A stretch of 64,000 bases of DNA from JAUIIK01 sp963709995 (GTDB lineage Bacteria; Chloroflexota; Chloroflexia; Thermomicrobiales; CFX8). Positions 63,565 to 64,000 of the stretch are shown piece by piece; the first letter of the stretch is position 1, and each line of letters opens with the position of its first letter. The stretch is taken from contig CAVPYN010000011.1 of assembly GCA_963709995.1 (NCBI GenBank), positions 124,001-188,000 on the forward strand. Direction: 5' to 3'. A program made the position numbers and the translations under genes. Below the pieces are notes generated by a model that saw nothing but the letters and a program-made list of their open reading frames with translations, had not been told where the DNA came from and did not search any database.

Positions 63565-64000
63565 ATGATCACGGTGCAGCGCGCAACCGCACGCGCGCGT
63601 GGGGTCTTCTTCGGCTGGTGGATTGTCGTCGCCGGCATCGGCGTGCAATCTCTCACCGGCGCCCTGCTTTCCCACGCGTTCGGCGCATACGTCGTCGTCC
63701 TCAAAGACGCCTTCGGTTGGAGCACAACGACCTTCTCGATTGCCTTCTCACTCCAGCGGGCCGAAAGCGGGCTGCTTGGCCCGGTCCAGGGTTGGCTGCT
63801 GGATCGATTCGGGCCGCGAGTAGTGATGACGGCCGGACTGACGATATTCGGCGTAGGATTCATGCTCTTCAGCCAGATCAACTCGCCAATCCAGTTCTAT
63901 CTGACCTTTCTCCTGATGGCGGTTGGCGTCAGCCTCGGCGGCTTTATGTCGATCACAGCGACGATCGTCAACTGGTTCGAACGTCGTCGTGGCACGGCGC
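63565..64000 (+). CDS. MFS transporter, 3' partial
   Basis: 145 codons to the window end. GVFFGWWIVVAGIGVQSLTGALLSHAFGAYVVVLKDAFGWSTTTFSIAFSL gives the first TM helices and the typical oxalate/formate (OxlT)-like MFS start; QGWLLDRFGPRVVMTAG is the loop 2-3 motif (Gx3DRxGxR). Then two more TM helices follow (TIFGVGFMLFSQI; FLLMAVGVSLGGFMSI). ATG 63565 is the first in-frame ATG. The substrate is not predictable from this part. Confidence 0.78.
   Translation, partial: MITVQRATARARGVFFGWWIVVAGIGVQSLTGALLSHAFGAYVVVLKDAFGWSTTTFSIAFSLQRAESGLLGPVQGWLLDRFGPRVVMTAGLTIFGVGFMLFSQINSPIQFYLTFLLMAVGVSLGGFMSITATIVNWFERRRGTA

Noticed and set aside
1..64000. tRNA, rRNA or riboswitch genes
   Set aside because: I looked for T-loop-like GGTTCGAATCC patterns, rRNA blocks and T-box cores and found none convincing; a covariance-model scan would be decisive.

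Overview
The window looks like chromosome from a high-G+C bacterium. Fused heme A/heme O synthase genes, a DUF2203 protein, BNR-repeat and LTD proteins, DUF6282 and frequent GTG/TTG starts fit Chloroflexota, perhaps a Thermomicrobia/Sphaerobacter relative. That placement is inferred from gene content; no rRNA or tRNA gene was recognised. Many genes carry single-base frameshifts (GH63, MlrC, CtaAB, PcaG, M20D, ArgF, ABC transporter, AbiEi, GNAT and others). They fall in housekeeping and accessory genes alike and at least two sit in homopolymers, so most are probably residual sequencing indels rather than real pseudogenes.

Layout. 1-4.7 kb: a GH63-like glucosidase cut by the window edge, a collapsed GH13 gene, a PfkB-type phosphofructokinase, a histidine phosphatase and a small membrane protein. 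4.9-9.2 kb: an M81 (MlrC-like) gene and three tandem M55 D-aminopeptidase paralogues, all on the minus strand, suggesting D-peptide catabolism. 9.3-20.2 kb: SWIM protein, ctaA-ctaB fusion, membrane Ser/Thr kinase, coproheme decarboxylase, polysaccharide deacetylase, DUF2203, DDN-like oxidoreductase, 2-hydroxyacid dehydrogenase, two orphan ferredoxins and a PAP2-family protein. The heme genes (ctaAB, chdC) suggest respiratory heme supply.

20.4-29.5 kb is a polymorphic-toxin (RHS/WapA-like) island on the minus strand. It has a long YD-repeat RHS protein with a hydrophobic tip, an orphan RHS C-terminal cassette with a second hydrophobic tip, and an RHS C-terminus ending in a toxin-17-like domain. 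Each is followed by a small gene in the immunity position; the hydrophobic tips are paired with membrane proteins. An IS3-family element cuts the long RHS gene and abuts an IS982-family remnant.

29.5-45.6 kb: an APH/EcKinase-like kinase, a hypoxanthine phosphoribosyltransferase with a nuclease-like N-terminal domain, SnoaL-like proteins, a DUF6282 hydrolase, a cupin, and a radical SAM gene whose apparent stop is a TGA followed in frame by Ala-Glu-Pro. That is the CUAEP tail, with a SECIS-like hairpin just downstream, so the gene is very probably a selenoprotein. A beta-ketoadipate cluster (pobA, broken pcaD, pcaC, pcaH, pcaG, pcaB) converts 4-hydroxybenzoate through protocatechuate. A macrodomain and an M20D amidohydrolase follow.

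46-53.8 kb is a second accessory zone. argF is followed by two further diverged copies of only its 3' end, one after an ABC transporter and one after an AbiEi/AbiEii toxin-antitoxin pair, as if segments accreted at the 3' end of argF. Beyond them lie a HEPN-like protein, an unknown protein and a GIY-YIG-like nuclease, a plausible defence cluster.

53.9-64 kb: a giant BNR-repeat protein, GNAT acetyltransferase, two amidohydrolases, two DUF4013 membrane proteins, a chorismate mutase, a DUF4388 protein and the start of an MFS transporter that runs off the window.
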